Of a stretch of DNA of 41,634 bases, positions 8,224 through 15,489 are shown piece after piece; the stretch's first letter is position 1, and each line of letters opens with the position of its first letter. The translations under genes were made by a program, and so were the position numbers. The notes under the pieces were generated by a model that saw only the letters and a program-made list of their open reading frames with translations, was not told where the DNA came from and did no database searches. The stretch is from Mycobacterium sp. 1081908.1 (GTDB lineage Bacteria; Actinomycetota; Actinomycetes; Mycobacteriales; Mycobacteriaceae): contig NZ_LZLY01000123.1 in assembly GCF_001673535.1 (NCBI RefSeq), forward strand, positions 1 through 41,634. Reading direction: 5' to 3'.

Positions 8224-9501
8224 ATGGATTTCGGAGCACTCCCACCGGAAGTCAACTCCGCCCGGATGTATGCCGGGCCGGGATCGGCACCGATGATGGC
8301 GGCCGCGACGGCCTGGGCCGCGCTCGGCGCGGAGCTGGGTTCGACGGCGGCCTCATACGACTCGGTCGTCACGGGGCTGACGAGCGAGGAGTGGATGGGG
8401 CCGGCCTCCGCATCGATGGGCGCCGCGGCGGCGCCCTATGTGCAGTGGATGGCCAGCACCGGGACACTCGCCCAGCAGGCTTCCGCTCAGGCGGCGGCCG
8501 CGGCGGCGGCTTACGAGGCCGCGTTCGCCATGACGGTGCCCCCGGCGGAGGTGGCGGCCAACCGCTCCCTGCTCGCGGCGCTGGTTGCCACCAACTTCCT
8601 CGGGCAAAACACCCCGGCGATCGCGGCAACCGAGGCCCAGTACGGCGAAATGTGGGCCCAGGACGCGGCCGCCATGTACGGCTACGCGGGGAGCTCGGCG
8701 GCGGCCTCGACGCTGACGCCGTTCGATCAGCCGGCCGAGACCACCAATCCGGGCGGGCCGGCCGCCCAGGCATCGGCGGTCACGCAGGCCACGGGCACGG
8801 CGGCGGGCACCGGCAGCCAGACGGTCGACCAACTGATGTCCGCTATACCGACTGCGCTGCAAGGGTTCTCGTCACCGCTGTCGGCGGTCGCGAACCCCGC
8901 CGCGGCCGTCCCGGGCCAGGGACTCCTCGACGGCATCCTGAATTTCCTGGACGGGGCGGACGGCAACGCGATCGGCACGTTCCTGAATTCCTCGTTCGTA
9001 AACGGGTTCGTCTCGGCCGGGTACGTGAGCCCCGCCATCATCGAACCGGCCGTCACGGCCGGGATGGCCGACATCAACGCGGTGTCGGTGGCCGCGACGC
9101 CGACGGCGACCGCGCTGCCGCCGATGGGCGCGGGTTCCGGGAATGCGCTGTGGACGCCCCTGCCGGGTGCGGCCGGGATGGCGTTGGGTTCGGGCGGCCT
9201 GGGCGCCGCGGACCTGAGCGGGTTTTCGGCCGGCACCAACCAGGCGGCCTTGGTGGGGCGATTGTCCGTGCCGCAGACCTGGACGGCGGCCGCCCAGGTG
9301 GAGAACCACGCGGGCGCGACGTTCGCCGGGGGCGGTTGGACCAACGCCGTCGGCCCGGGTGCGGGTGCGGTGGGGGCCGGCCCGGCACCGATTCCGGGCA
9401 TGCCGGGGATGCCCGCCGGCACGGCCGCGGGAGGCTACGGCCACGGCCCGCGCTACGGCTTCCGCGTGACCGTGATGCCGCGCCCCCCGGCCGCCGGGTG
9501 A
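8224..9501 (+). CDS. PPE family protein, SVP subgroup (first of four)
   Basis: The start is set by GGGAGGTG seven nucleotides before ATG 8224, giving MDFGALPPEVNS, the canonical PPE opening with Pro7-Pro8-Glu9. The ~180-residue helical PPE domain includes the W-x-G turn (Trp57-Met-Gly59) and the conserved NFLGQNTPAIAATEAQYGEMWAQD block used in PE pairing and EspG contact. The C-terminal part carries the SVP motif GRLSVPQTW and ends YGFRVTVMPRPPAAG, the tail of the PPE-SVP subgroup. Length is 425 residues. It is a likely ESX-5 substrate sent to the cell envelope or outside. No intact PE partner precedes it; the partner may act in trans. An in-frame ATG at 8164 lacks the ribosome binding site and is rejected. 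Confidence 0.93.
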   Translation: MDFGALPPEVNSARMYAGPGSAPMMAAATAWAALGAELGSTAASYDSVVTGLTSEEWMGPASASMGAAAAPYVQWMASTGTLAQQASAQAAAAAAAYEAAFAMTVPPAEVAANRSLLAALVATNFLGQNTPAIAATEAQYGEMWAQDAAAMYGYAGSSAAASTLTPFDQPAETTNPGGPAAQASAVTQATGTAAGTGSQTVDQLMSAIPTALQGFSSPLSAVANPAAAVPGQGLLDGILNFLDGADGNAIGTFLNSSFVNGFVSAGYVSPAIIEPAVTAGMADINAVSVAATPTATALPPMGAGSGNALWTPLPGAAGMALGSGGLGAADLSGFSAGTNQAALVGRLSVPQTWTAAAQVENHAGATFAGGGWTNAVGPGAGAVGAGPAPIPGMPGMPAGTAAGGYGHGPRYGFRVTVMPRPPAAG

Positions 9502-9577
9502 CGGCGGGATTGTTGCAAACGCGTTGCAGCTGGGTTGACTTATCGAACGGCCGGGTGCCACGATGGCCTCTGCAAGC

Positions 9578-9735
9578 ACCTCGCTAGGTGAGGCGTCTGC
9601 GCGGATACAGGCCACTGACCTCGAACGTCGAAAGACGCCCAGGGTCAGGACAGCTCCTCCCGGACTAAGGGTTGAGCCCAAGTGGCTTCCGGCTCAGGTC
9701 GGATACGCCGTGTGGTGCCGAAGCTCTGACGAGAG
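9578..9735 (+). promoter_or_regulatory. M-box (ykoK-type) Mg2+ riboswitch aptamer
   Basis: The stretch opens with CGCTAGGTGAGGC (9582-9594) and contains GATACAGGCC, CGAAAGACGCC, GGACTAAGGG and the closing GTGGTGCCGAAGCTCTGACGA (ending at 9732). These match the conserved blocks and order of the Bacillus mgtE M-box as I remember it. M-boxes fold on Mg2+ and shut off downstream genes when Mg2+ is plentiful. In M. tuberculosis I recall one before the PE20-PPE31-33-Rv1810 operon, the same neighbourhood. The 96 nt that follow (9736-9831) contain G/C-rich segments able to pair and would be the expression platform; I cannot tell whether it acts by Rho, an intrinsic hairpin or ribosome access. An ORF frame running across the element is fortuitous. 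Confidence 0.9.
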
Positions 9736-9831
9736 GGGTGCGGTCTCCGGGAGTATCAGCCCGGGCACTTCTCCCCGTGTGCACGTTGACGGCACCCCCG
9801 TGTGCCCAGGCCGTGAGGAGGTGAGAGCGAA

Positions 9832-9909
9832 ATGAGTCTCGGCGATAGTCCGTATTCCAGATCGACCATTTCGATTCGATCCGGCCCCGGCCCCTTTCTG
9901 ACAGTCTGA
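9832..9909 (+). CDS. Leader peptide ORF 2 after the M-box (25 aa)
   Basis: The sequence GAGGAGGTGAG, a near-perfect anti-16S complement, lies about 8 nt before ATG 9832. The 25-codon ORF starts MSLGDSPYS and ends STISIRSGPGPFLTV with TGA at 9907-9909. Its second half is homologous to the leader ORF at 7994-8050. This is the first translatable ORF after the M-box, so Mg2+ control may act through its translation. Its strong ribosome binding site contrasts with the weak one of the downstream PPE gene. No PE-like sequence is visible in it. Confidence 0.5.
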   Translation: MSLGDSPYSRSTISIRSGPGPFLTV

Positions 9910-10034
9910 ACGGCTCACCCCGACAGACCTCGTACGGACGCGTCCGCCCAGCGGACCGCGTCCGTGAATTGCGCTGAAACCAGCCATGATTGCCGGCCGG
10001 CCCGGGTCACTCTCTTTCCCCGAGGAGTAGTCCG

Positions 10035-10136
10035 ATGTCGCTTGTCTTCGCACGCCCGGCGCAGCTCGCCACCGCAGGTCGCGAGTTCGCCTTAGCAACA
10101 ACACAATTCAGCACCCACAACGACGGATGGGGCTGA
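10035..10136 (+). pseudogene. Internally deleted PE gene remnant (33 codons) before PPE2
   Basis: GAGGAG precedes ATG 10035. The ORF begins MSLVFARPAQLATAGREFA, which fits the PE N-terminal consensus (MSFV.A.PE.LA.AA..LA) residue by residue. It then runs into ALATTQFSTHNDGWG, where TTQF..H resembles the mid-PE segment T.AQF..HA. About 35-40 residues that normally separate these two parts are missing, and the frame stops 2 nt before the PPE start at 10139. The position directly upstream of a PPE gene is where a PE gene belongs, and in M. tuberculosis PE20 follows the M-box. I read this as a vestigial PE kept as a translated coupling ORF. A short functional peptide is the alternative. Confidence 0.55.
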
Positions 10137-10138
10137 CG

Positions 10139-11338
10139 ATGACCGCTGCACTCGATTTCGCGATGCTCCCACCGGAAGTGAACTCCGGCCGGATGTACTC
10201 CGGGGCGGGCTCGGGCCCGATGCTGGCCGCGGCGTCGGCGTGGCATGGACTCGCCGCCGAATTGCGTTCCACCGCACTGTCTTACGGCGCGGTGCTCGCC
10301 GCGCTCACCGGTGAGGAATGGCACGGCCCGGCATCGGTGGCGATGGCCGCCGCCGCCGCGCCCTACGCGGCCTGGCTGGGTACCACGGCCGAGCAGGCCG
10401 AGCAGACCGCCGTGCAGGCCGAGGGCGCCGTGGCGGCCTACGAGGCCGCGTTCGCGGGGACGGTGCCCCCGCCCGTCATCGCGGCCAACCGCGCCCAGTT
10501 GATGGCGCTGATCGCCACCAACATCCTCGGCCAGAACACGCCGGCGATCGCGGCCACCGAGGCCCAATACGCCGAGATGTGGGCCCAGGACGCCGCCGCG
10601 ATGTACGGCTACGCCGCCTCGTCCGCGGTCGCCACCCAGCTGAGCCAGTTCACCGAGCCGGAGCTGACCACCAGCCCCGGCGGGCCGAGCGCGCAGTCGA
10701 CCGCGGTGGCCCAGGCCATCGCCAACCCGGCCGGGACTCTGCAGGGCACGGTGTCGCAGCTGATGTCGGCGCTGCCGGCCGCGCTGCAGGGGCTGGCGTC
10801 GCCGGCGTCGGCGCAGACCCCGGCCTCGGAGATCGTGGGACTCCTCACCGGGTCAGGGTCGGGATCCGCCACGCTGGACAACCTTTGGGCCGAGTGGGGA
10901 CCCAACGCCAACATCTGGAACACCGCGTTCTCGTCGGGGTTCTACATGCCCAGCAACACGCTGGCCCCATTCCTGGGCCTGCTGGGCCAGGGCGCCGGCG
11001 GCGACGTGGCCGACGCGGCCCAGGCGATCGACGGCGCGGTCGGGGAGGCGGTCGCGGGCCCCGCCGCCGGGGGCGTCGGCAGTGCCGTCTCGGCCGGGCT
11101 CGGGCACGCGCCGATGATCGGGGCGCTGTCGGTGCCGCCGAGCTGGACCGCGCCCGCGCCGCTGGCCGGCCCGCTGGCCTCGTCGCTCGGCGGAACGCCC
11201 ATGGTGGCACCCCCGGCCATGGCGGCCGGCATGCCGGGGATGCCGATCGGAGCGACGGGCGCGCAGCCCTACGGGCGCGCCGTGCCGCAGTACGGCTTCC
11301 GCCCCACCTTCGTCGCGCGGCCCCCGGCCGCCGGCTAG
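10139..11338 (+). CDS. PPE family protein, SVP subgroup, under M-box control (second)
   Basis: The protein starts MTAALDFAMLPPEVNSG (Pro11-Pro12-Glu13) and has the PPE helical domain with EEWHGPAS and the QNTPAIAATEAQYAEMWAQD block. The SVP motif is GALSVPPSW and the end is YGFRPTFVARPPAAG. Length is 399 residues. ATG 10139 lies 2 nt after the stop of the PE-like ORF, so its translation is probably coupled to that ORF. An in-frame ATG at 10127 is possible but would overlap the ORF. It is the first full gene after the Mg2+ riboswitch, so it should be expressed when Mg2+ is scarce. Likely an ESX-5 substrate located in the cell envelope. Confidence 0.92.
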   Translation: MTAALDFAMLPPEVNSGRMYSGAGSGPMLAAASAWHGLAAELRSTALSYGAVLAALTGEEWHGPASVAMAAAAAPYAAWLGTTAEQAEQTAVQAEGAVAAYEAAFAGTVPPPVIAANRAQLMALIATNILGQNTPAIAATEAQYAEMWAQDAAAMYGYAASSAVATQLSQFTEPELTTSPGGPSAQSTAVAQAIANPAGTLQGTVSQLMSALPAALQGLASPASAQTPASEIVGLLTGSGSGSATLDNLWAEWGPNANIWNTAFSSGFYMPSNTLAPFLGLLGQGAGGDVADAAQAIDGAVGEAVAGPAAGGVGSAVSAGLGHAPMIGALSVPPSWTAPAPLAGPLASSLGGTPMVAPPAMAAGMPGMPIGATGAQPYGRAVPQYGFRPTFVARPPAAG

Positions 11339-11541
11339 CGCTGGGTCATCGCGCGTCACCTCACACCCGGCGGCCGGGCGGAATGAGCTTTCCGCAACCT
11401 CCCGATCATCCCGCGGGGCGCCGGCGCGGCGCGATGACCACAGCGAATCCCACCGAGTCGCTCACAGGAAACTTCCAGCAGCAAATCAGCGTTCCGCCAG
11501 CGACGAATGCGTACGCTAGGTGAAATTTAGGGGAGTGCCAG

Positions 11542-11637
11542 ATGACGACGACCTATCGATCCGGCGACGGTGGACGCCCAGGACGCCGTGACCAGGCGAG
11601 GCACGCGCGGCGGGCCGGGTTTGCTTGCATTTCATAA
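11542..11637 (+). CDS. Leader ORF 3 upstream of the third PPE gene (31 aa)
   Basis: GGGGAG lies a few nucleotides before ATG 11542. The ORF begins MTTTYRSGDGG and runs on as a basic stretch to TAA at 11635-11637. The start resembles leader ORF 1 (MRTTT...RSGRG), and the nucleotides ACGACC followed by CGATCCGG are shared by all three leaders. The downstream part is unrelated. It is more weakly supported than the other two. A GTG-initiated overlapping frame (11570-11767, 65 codons) has no ribosome binding site and no recognisable content. Confidence 0.3.
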   Translation: MTTTYRSGDGGRPGRRDQARHARRAGFACIS

Positions 11638-12241
11638 TAATTGCGACGGGCGGGCGAGCCGGCAGCGCCAAATGCTCGCCGGCAAACTCGACGACTTTTC
11701 ACACGCGCGACATGACGAATATGTTAATTACTTAACGGTGTGCAACAAGAACGGCTCGCCGCAATAATTGCGCGGATTCGATATCGCAGAGCCGTCAGAC
11801 AGCGCCGCTCTGCCGCTGGATTGCGTTCACATCCGGACAAATTAACGCCATTTCTGGATGGTTGCTACGTATTAGCTATGAGTTGACTGCACAAGGCTTT
11901 CCGTTCAGAAATATGGTAGCTGATGAGCAGCATGCTCACAGGCCCAGGGGCGCGGTGACACTCGTCGTTTACCTTACGATTACATCCCGGGAACGCGCCA
12001 CGAATACGTTTCAATCACGATGATCGCTACATTGGGCAACGCCGCCTGAACGCCGGGCGGACCGCCGCCTCTGACATATTTTTAATGGGAGTGTGGAACC
12101 CTGTTGTCCTCATACACGTCGAATCAACGGGTGAATTCGACGGCGGATTCCATGGATTCCATTAGAGCTGCCGCGCGGTTGCGGCCGGGCCGGAAAGCCG
12201 CGCCTACCATGGCGGCCACTTAGGGGAGCGGAGGGAAATAG
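11638..12241 (+). other. AT-richer, apparently non-coding stretch before the third PPE gene
   Basis: With the preceding 200 nt this makes about 900 nt between two PPE genes. It is visibly richer in A and T than its surroundings (for example ATGTTAATTACTTAA near 11720 and GACATATTTTTAATG near 12075). The motif AATAATTGCG occurs twice (near 11635 and 11763), and GAGCAGCATGCTC near 11935 can form a small hairpin. A 24-codon ORF with a GTG start at 12091 and a 46-codon ORF at 11383-11523 are present but weak. I see no transposase, tRNA or PE gene. It may be a long untranslated leader, a non-coding RNA locus or decayed sequence. Confidence 0.5.
12145..12162 (+). repeat. 9-bp tandem repeat GGATTCCAT x2
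   Basis: GGATTCCAT is repeated head to tail about 80 nt before the third PPE gene. It may be an operator half-site pair or a chance duplication in non-coding DNA. Nothing else nearby decides. Confidence 0.4.
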
Positions 12242-13540
12242 ATGTTGGATTTCGGGGCGCTACCACCGGAGATCAACTCCGGGCGAATGTATACCGGCGC
12301 GGGGTCGGGGCCGATGCTGGCAGCCGCGGCGGCCTGGGACGAGTTGGCGACGGAACTGCAGTCGACGGCCGCCTCCTACGGCGCCACGATCGAGGGTCTC
12401 GCCACCGGACCGTGGACCGGCCCCTCCTCGATCGCGATGGCTTCCGCGGCGGCGCCGTATGTGGCGTGGATGAGCGCGACCGGCGCGCAGGCCGAGGAGG
12501 CCGCCAGCCAGGCCAAGATCGCCGCCGGCGCCTACGAAACGGCCTTCGCGGCCACGGTGCCGCCGCCGGTGATCGCGGCCAATCGCACCCTGCTGATGGC
12601 GCTGATCGCCACTAATTTCCTGGGCCAGAACACGCCGGCCATCGCGGCCACCGAAGCCCAGTACGCCGAGATGTGGGCCCAGGACGCCGCCGCCATGTAC
12701 GCCTACGCCGCCTCGTCGGCCACCGCGTCGCAGCTCACCCCGTTCAGCGAGCCGCCGCAGACCACCAACGCCGCGGCCGCGCCGGCGCAGGCGGCCGCGG
12801 TCTCCCAGGCCAGCGGCGCGAGCGGCCTGAACATCGGCACGCAGCTGTCGCAACTGATCAACTCCCTGCCGACCGCGCTGCAAAGCCTCGGCAGCGGGCT
12901 GGCCTCGTCGCCCACCACCGGCTCGGCGAACCTGCTCTCGGGGCTGTCGTTACCGCAGTTGGTCAACGTTTCCATGCCGGCCGGGTTGTCGGCTGACCTG
13001 GCGAACTGGAACACGATCATGTCGACCATTGCGTCCGGGCCGTACTCCCTGCAGGGGCTGGCTTCCATACCGGGCGGTCCGTTCCTGTCCTTCGGCCAGG
13101 TGTACTCCTACGCGCAGAACGGGCAGGGCCTCGCCGCGTTCAACACCGTCAAACCCATCACCGGTGCGCTGGCGCCTCTGGCCAGCGGCGCCACCACCCA
13201 CCTGAGTTCGGCGGTGGGGGCGACACCGGCGTCCGGAGCGATGGGCAAAGCCGCGCTGGTGGGGAGCATGTCGGTGCCGCAGGGCTGGACCCAGGCCGCG
13301 CCGGCGATCAGGACGCTCGCGCAGGTGCTGCCCGCCAACGCGGCCGCGCCGGCCGCCGCCTCACTCACCGGCGAGGAAGGCGTGTTCAGCCAAATGGCGC
13401 TGTCGAGCCTGGCCGGGCGGGCGGTGGCCGCCGCCGGGGTCGGCTCCTCCGGCGGCAGCGTGGCCGGCTCGCTGGGCGGCGTGGCCGCGGCGGAGGCCGG
13501 CACGGCCACCATCATCGTGATCCCGGCGATCGAGGAGTGA
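12242..13540 (+). CDS. PPE family protein, SVP subgroup (third)
   Basis: A good ribosome binding site (GGAGCGGAGGG) precedes ATG 12242. The protein starts MLDFGALPPEINSGRMY, has GPWTGPSS as the W-x-G turn, the NFLGQNTPAIAATEAQYAEMWAQD block and the SVP motif GSMSVPQGW. Length is 432 residues. The C-terminus differs from the first two PPE proteins: it ends in an alanine/glycine-rich stretch and IIVIPAIEE instead of the YGF...RPP tail. It is a likely ESX-5 substrate. It is 65 nt from the next PPE gene and probably cotranscribed with it, the DUF732 gene and possibly mgtC. Confidence 0.92.
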   Translation: MLDFGALPPEINSGRMYTGAGSGPMLAAAAAWDELATELQSTAASYGATIEGLATGPWTGPSSIAMASAAAPYVAWMSATGAQAEEAASQAKIAAGAYETAFAATVPPPVIAANRTLLMALIATNFLGQNTPAIAATEAQYAEMWAQDAAAMYAYAASSATASQLTPFSEPPQTTNAAAAPAQAAAVSQASGASGLNIGTQLSQLINSLPTALQSLGSGLASSPTTGSANLLSGLSLPQLVNVSMPAGLSADLANWNTIMSTIASGPYSLQGLASIPGGPFLSFGQVYSYAQNGQGLAAFNTVKPITGALAPLASGATTHLSSAVGATPASGAMGKAALVGSMSVPQGWTQAAPAIRTLAQVLPANAAAPAAASLTGEEGVFSQMALSSLAGRAVAAAGVGSSGGSVAGSLGGVAAAEAGTATIIVIPAIEE

Positions 13541-13545
13541 CCGCC

Positions 13546-13602
13546 ATGACACCCGCAACGGCCCACACCACCCAGGCGCGCTCGACCAGGCAAGGGGACT
13601 AG
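13546..13602 (+). CDS. Possible 18-aa ORF between the third and fourth PPE genes
   Basis: ATG 13546 lies 5 nt after the stop of the third PPE gene and opens MTPATAHTTQARSTRQGD, stopping 3 nt before the next PPE start. It contains the AAGGGGA ribosome binding site of that gene. Translation could be coupled on both sides. It does not resemble the other leader ORFs and may simply be open by chance. Confidence 0.2.
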   Translation: MTPATAHTTQARSTRQGD

Positions 13603-13605
13603 ACG

Positions 13606-15012
13606 ATGTTCTACGCAGCTTTTCCACCGGAGTTCAATTCGGGCAGGATGTACGCCGGCCCCGGTTCGGGGTCCATGCGGGCGGCCGCGGCGGCCTGGGA
13701 GGGGCTGGCCAGCGAATTGCAGTCCACGGTCTCCGCCTATTCCTCGGTGATCGACGGCCTGACCAGTGGGGTGTGGACGGGCCCGTCGTCGGTGAGCATG
13801 GCCGCGGCCGTCACGCCCTACCTGGCCTGGATGCAGGGCACCGCCGGCCAGGCGGCCCAGGCCGCCGCCCAGGCGACCGCGGCGGCAACCGCCTACGAGA
13901 CGGCGTTCGCCGCGCACGTGCCACCGGAGGAAATCGCGGCCAATCGCAGCCAACTGGCGTCGCTGGTGGCGACCAACGTGTTCGGGCAGAACACCCCCGC
14001 GATCGCGGCGACCGAGATCCAGTACGCCGAGATGTGGGCGCAGGACGCCGTGGCGATGGACACGTATGCCAGTTCGTCGGCGGCCGCCTCCAACGTGACG
14101 CCGTTCACCGAGGCCCCACAGATCACCAACGCCGGCGGGCTGGCCAGCCAGGCGGCCGCGGTCACCCAAGCCGCCGCCACTCCGGCCGGGAACGTGGGCT
14201 CACTCGTGTCGGCGGCGTCCACACCGCTGACAACGGCCAACCCGCTGTTGCAGACGCTTGCCAATCTCAGTACCGACTACACCAGCACGATGAACGGCCT
14301 GGTCAACTCGCTGTTCGGCCCGACCGGCGCATCGACATATGCCGCCCTGTACAACGCCATCAAGACCCCGCTCGGATTCACCACCGGGTTCAACGACATC
14401 GGGCTGCTGATCAACCTGCCCGCGTCGCAGTTCCTCAAGTTCGCTCCGCACGCGGCGGCCGCGGGCGGGCTGCCAAGAGATGCGCTGGGAGCCGGACTCG
14501 GGGGCGCCAACTTTGGCCGCGGCACGCTGTTCAACTCCGTATCGGGGGGCATGGGCAATGCCGGCACGCTGGTCGGCAAGCTGTCGGTCCCGCCGAGCTG
14601 GGCAACGGCCACGCCGGCCATCAGGACGGTGGCCGCCGCGTTGTCGGCCGCCGGACCCGACGCGGTGCCCGCGGCCGCGCTCGGTGAGGGCGGGCTGCTC
14701 AGCTCCATGTCCCTCGCGGGCATGCTTGGCAGCGCGCTGGGCGCCGGGGCGCCCACCGTGGTGGGCGGCGCCGGGGTGCGAGGTCGCATCAAACCGATCA
14801 AGGAGCTGAAGGACGGCAACTCGCCGGAGCACCTCAAGCGTCTGGTGGCCCAGATATCCGAGAAGCCCGAAAGCGTGCAGCACCACAACGTCGATCAGGA
14901 GGGTCTTGACGCCCTGCTGGATCAGCTGTCGAAGAAGCCCGGCATTCACGCGGTGCACCTCAGGAAGGGCGACAAGCCGCAAGTAGTGGCCTCCGACGCG
15001 CAAATCGGCTAG
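13606..15012 (+). CDS. PPE family protein, SVP subgroup, with charged C-terminal extension (fourth)
   Basis: AAGGGGA precedes ATG 13606. The protein opens MFYAAFPPEFNSGRMY, a variant start, and has GVWTGPSS and the NVFGQNTPAIAATEIQYAEMWAQD block. The SVP motif is GKLSVPPSW. Length is 468 residues. The last ~75 residues (from about residue 392, RGRIKPIKELKDG) are unlike a PPE tail: they are charged, predicted to be mixed helix and strand, and include LVAQISEKPESVQHH, ALLDQLSKKPGIHAVHL and RKGDKP. This looks like a small added domain, perhaps exposed after secretion. It is followed within 25 nt by the DUF732 gene. Confidence 0.92.
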   Translation: MFYAAFPPEFNSGRMYAGPGSGSMRAAAAAWEGLASELQSTVSAYSSVIDGLTSGVWTGPSSVSMAAAVTPYLAWMQGTAGQAAQAAAQATAAATAYETAFAAHVPPEEIAANRSQLASLVATNVFGQNTPAIAATEIQYAEMWAQDAVAMDTYASSSAAASNVTPFTEAPQITNAGGLASQAAAVTQAAATPAGNVGSLVSAASTPLTTANPLLQTLANLSTDYTSTMNGLVNSLFGPTGASTYAALYNAIKTPLGFTTGFNDIGLLINLPASQFLKFAPHAAAAGGLPRDALGAGLGGANFGRGTLFNSVSGGMGNAGTLVGKLSVPPSWATATPAIRTVAAALSAAGPDAVPAAALGEGGLLSSMSLAGMLGSALGAGAPTVVGGAGVRGRIKPIKELKDGNSPEHLKRLVAQISEKPESVQHHNVDQEGLDALLDQLSKKPGIHAVHLRKGDKPQVVASDAQIG

Positions 15013-15035
15013 CGCACAGAGTAATTGGGAGAGTG

Positions 15036-15365
15036 ATGAAGATGAGACTGCTACTGGCAGCCATTGGAACCGCGGCCGCAATTGGGTTTGCCGCGCCTGC
15101 GCACGCGGACCCGCCTGCGCCGCCGGAGGGCGACGACGCGGGCTTCCTCGCCGCCCTGCATCAGGTCGGCATCAGCTACGCCAGCCCGGACGCGGCCGTC
15201 GCGTCCGGCAAGGCGGTGTGCACGTGCCTCAACAACGGTGAGTCGGGGCTTGAGCTGGTGCACGACGTGAAGACCCACAATCCCGGAATGGACATGGAGA
15301 ACGCGTCCAACTTCGCGATGATCTCCGCGAAATTCTATTGCCCGCAACAGCTTTCAAAGGCCTAG
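15036..15365 (+). CDS. Small secreted DUF732-family protein (Rv1810-like)
   Basis: The ~109-residue product has a signal peptide (MKMRLLLAAIGTAAAIG...AHA) and a mature domain typical of DUF732: DDAGFLAALHQVGISYASPD, a Cys-rich VCTCLNNG, and FYCPQQL near the end. Rv1810 of M. tuberculosis is the closest relative I recall and belongs to the low-Mg2+ operon with PE20 and PPE31-33. The start is uncertain among GTG 15033, ATG 15036 and ATG 15042, all behind GGGAGAG; the signal peptide is the same either way. The function of the family is unknown. Placement between PPE genes and mgtC suggests a role in the same stress response. Confidence 0.85.
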   Translation: MKMRLLLAAIGTAAAIGFAAPAHADPPAPPEGDDAGFLAALHQVGISYASPDAAVASGKAVCTCLNNGESGLELVHDVKTHNPGMDMENASNFAMISAKFYCPQQLSKA

Positions 15366-15439
15366 CGCCGGGTCGCCCGCCGGTTATCGCGGTGTGACCA
15401 CCAGGCGGCCAGATCGGTCGCGGTCCACTTGCTGTTCAC

Positions 15440-15453
15440 CTAAGCGTGCTTAG
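15440..15453. promoter_or_regulatory. Palindrome CTAAGC-GT-GCTTAG upstream of mgtC
   Basis: Two perfect 6-bp arms separated by 2 bp lie about 40 nt before mgtC. It could be an operator, a small RNA hairpin or the end of the upstream transcript. No M-box sequence lies directly before mgtC, so Mg2+ control would need read-through from the upstream riboswitch or another regulator acting here. Confidence 0.4.
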
Positions 15454-15489
15454 CTGCCGCCGTCCGTTGGGGGAAGGAGGCGCGGTGTC

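Noticed and set aside
9563..9835. A 90-codon ORF across the M-box
   Set aside because: It runs through the conserved riboswitch blocks, has no ribosome binding site and no protein resemblance.
11383..11523. A 46-codon ORF after the second PPE gene
   Set aside because: No ribosome binding site and no recognisable sequence; it is the tail of a longer shadow frame of the PPE gene.
11513..11540. A second M-box before the third PPE gene, suggested by GCTAGGTGA
   Set aside because: Only nine bases match; none of the later conserved M-box blocks follow.
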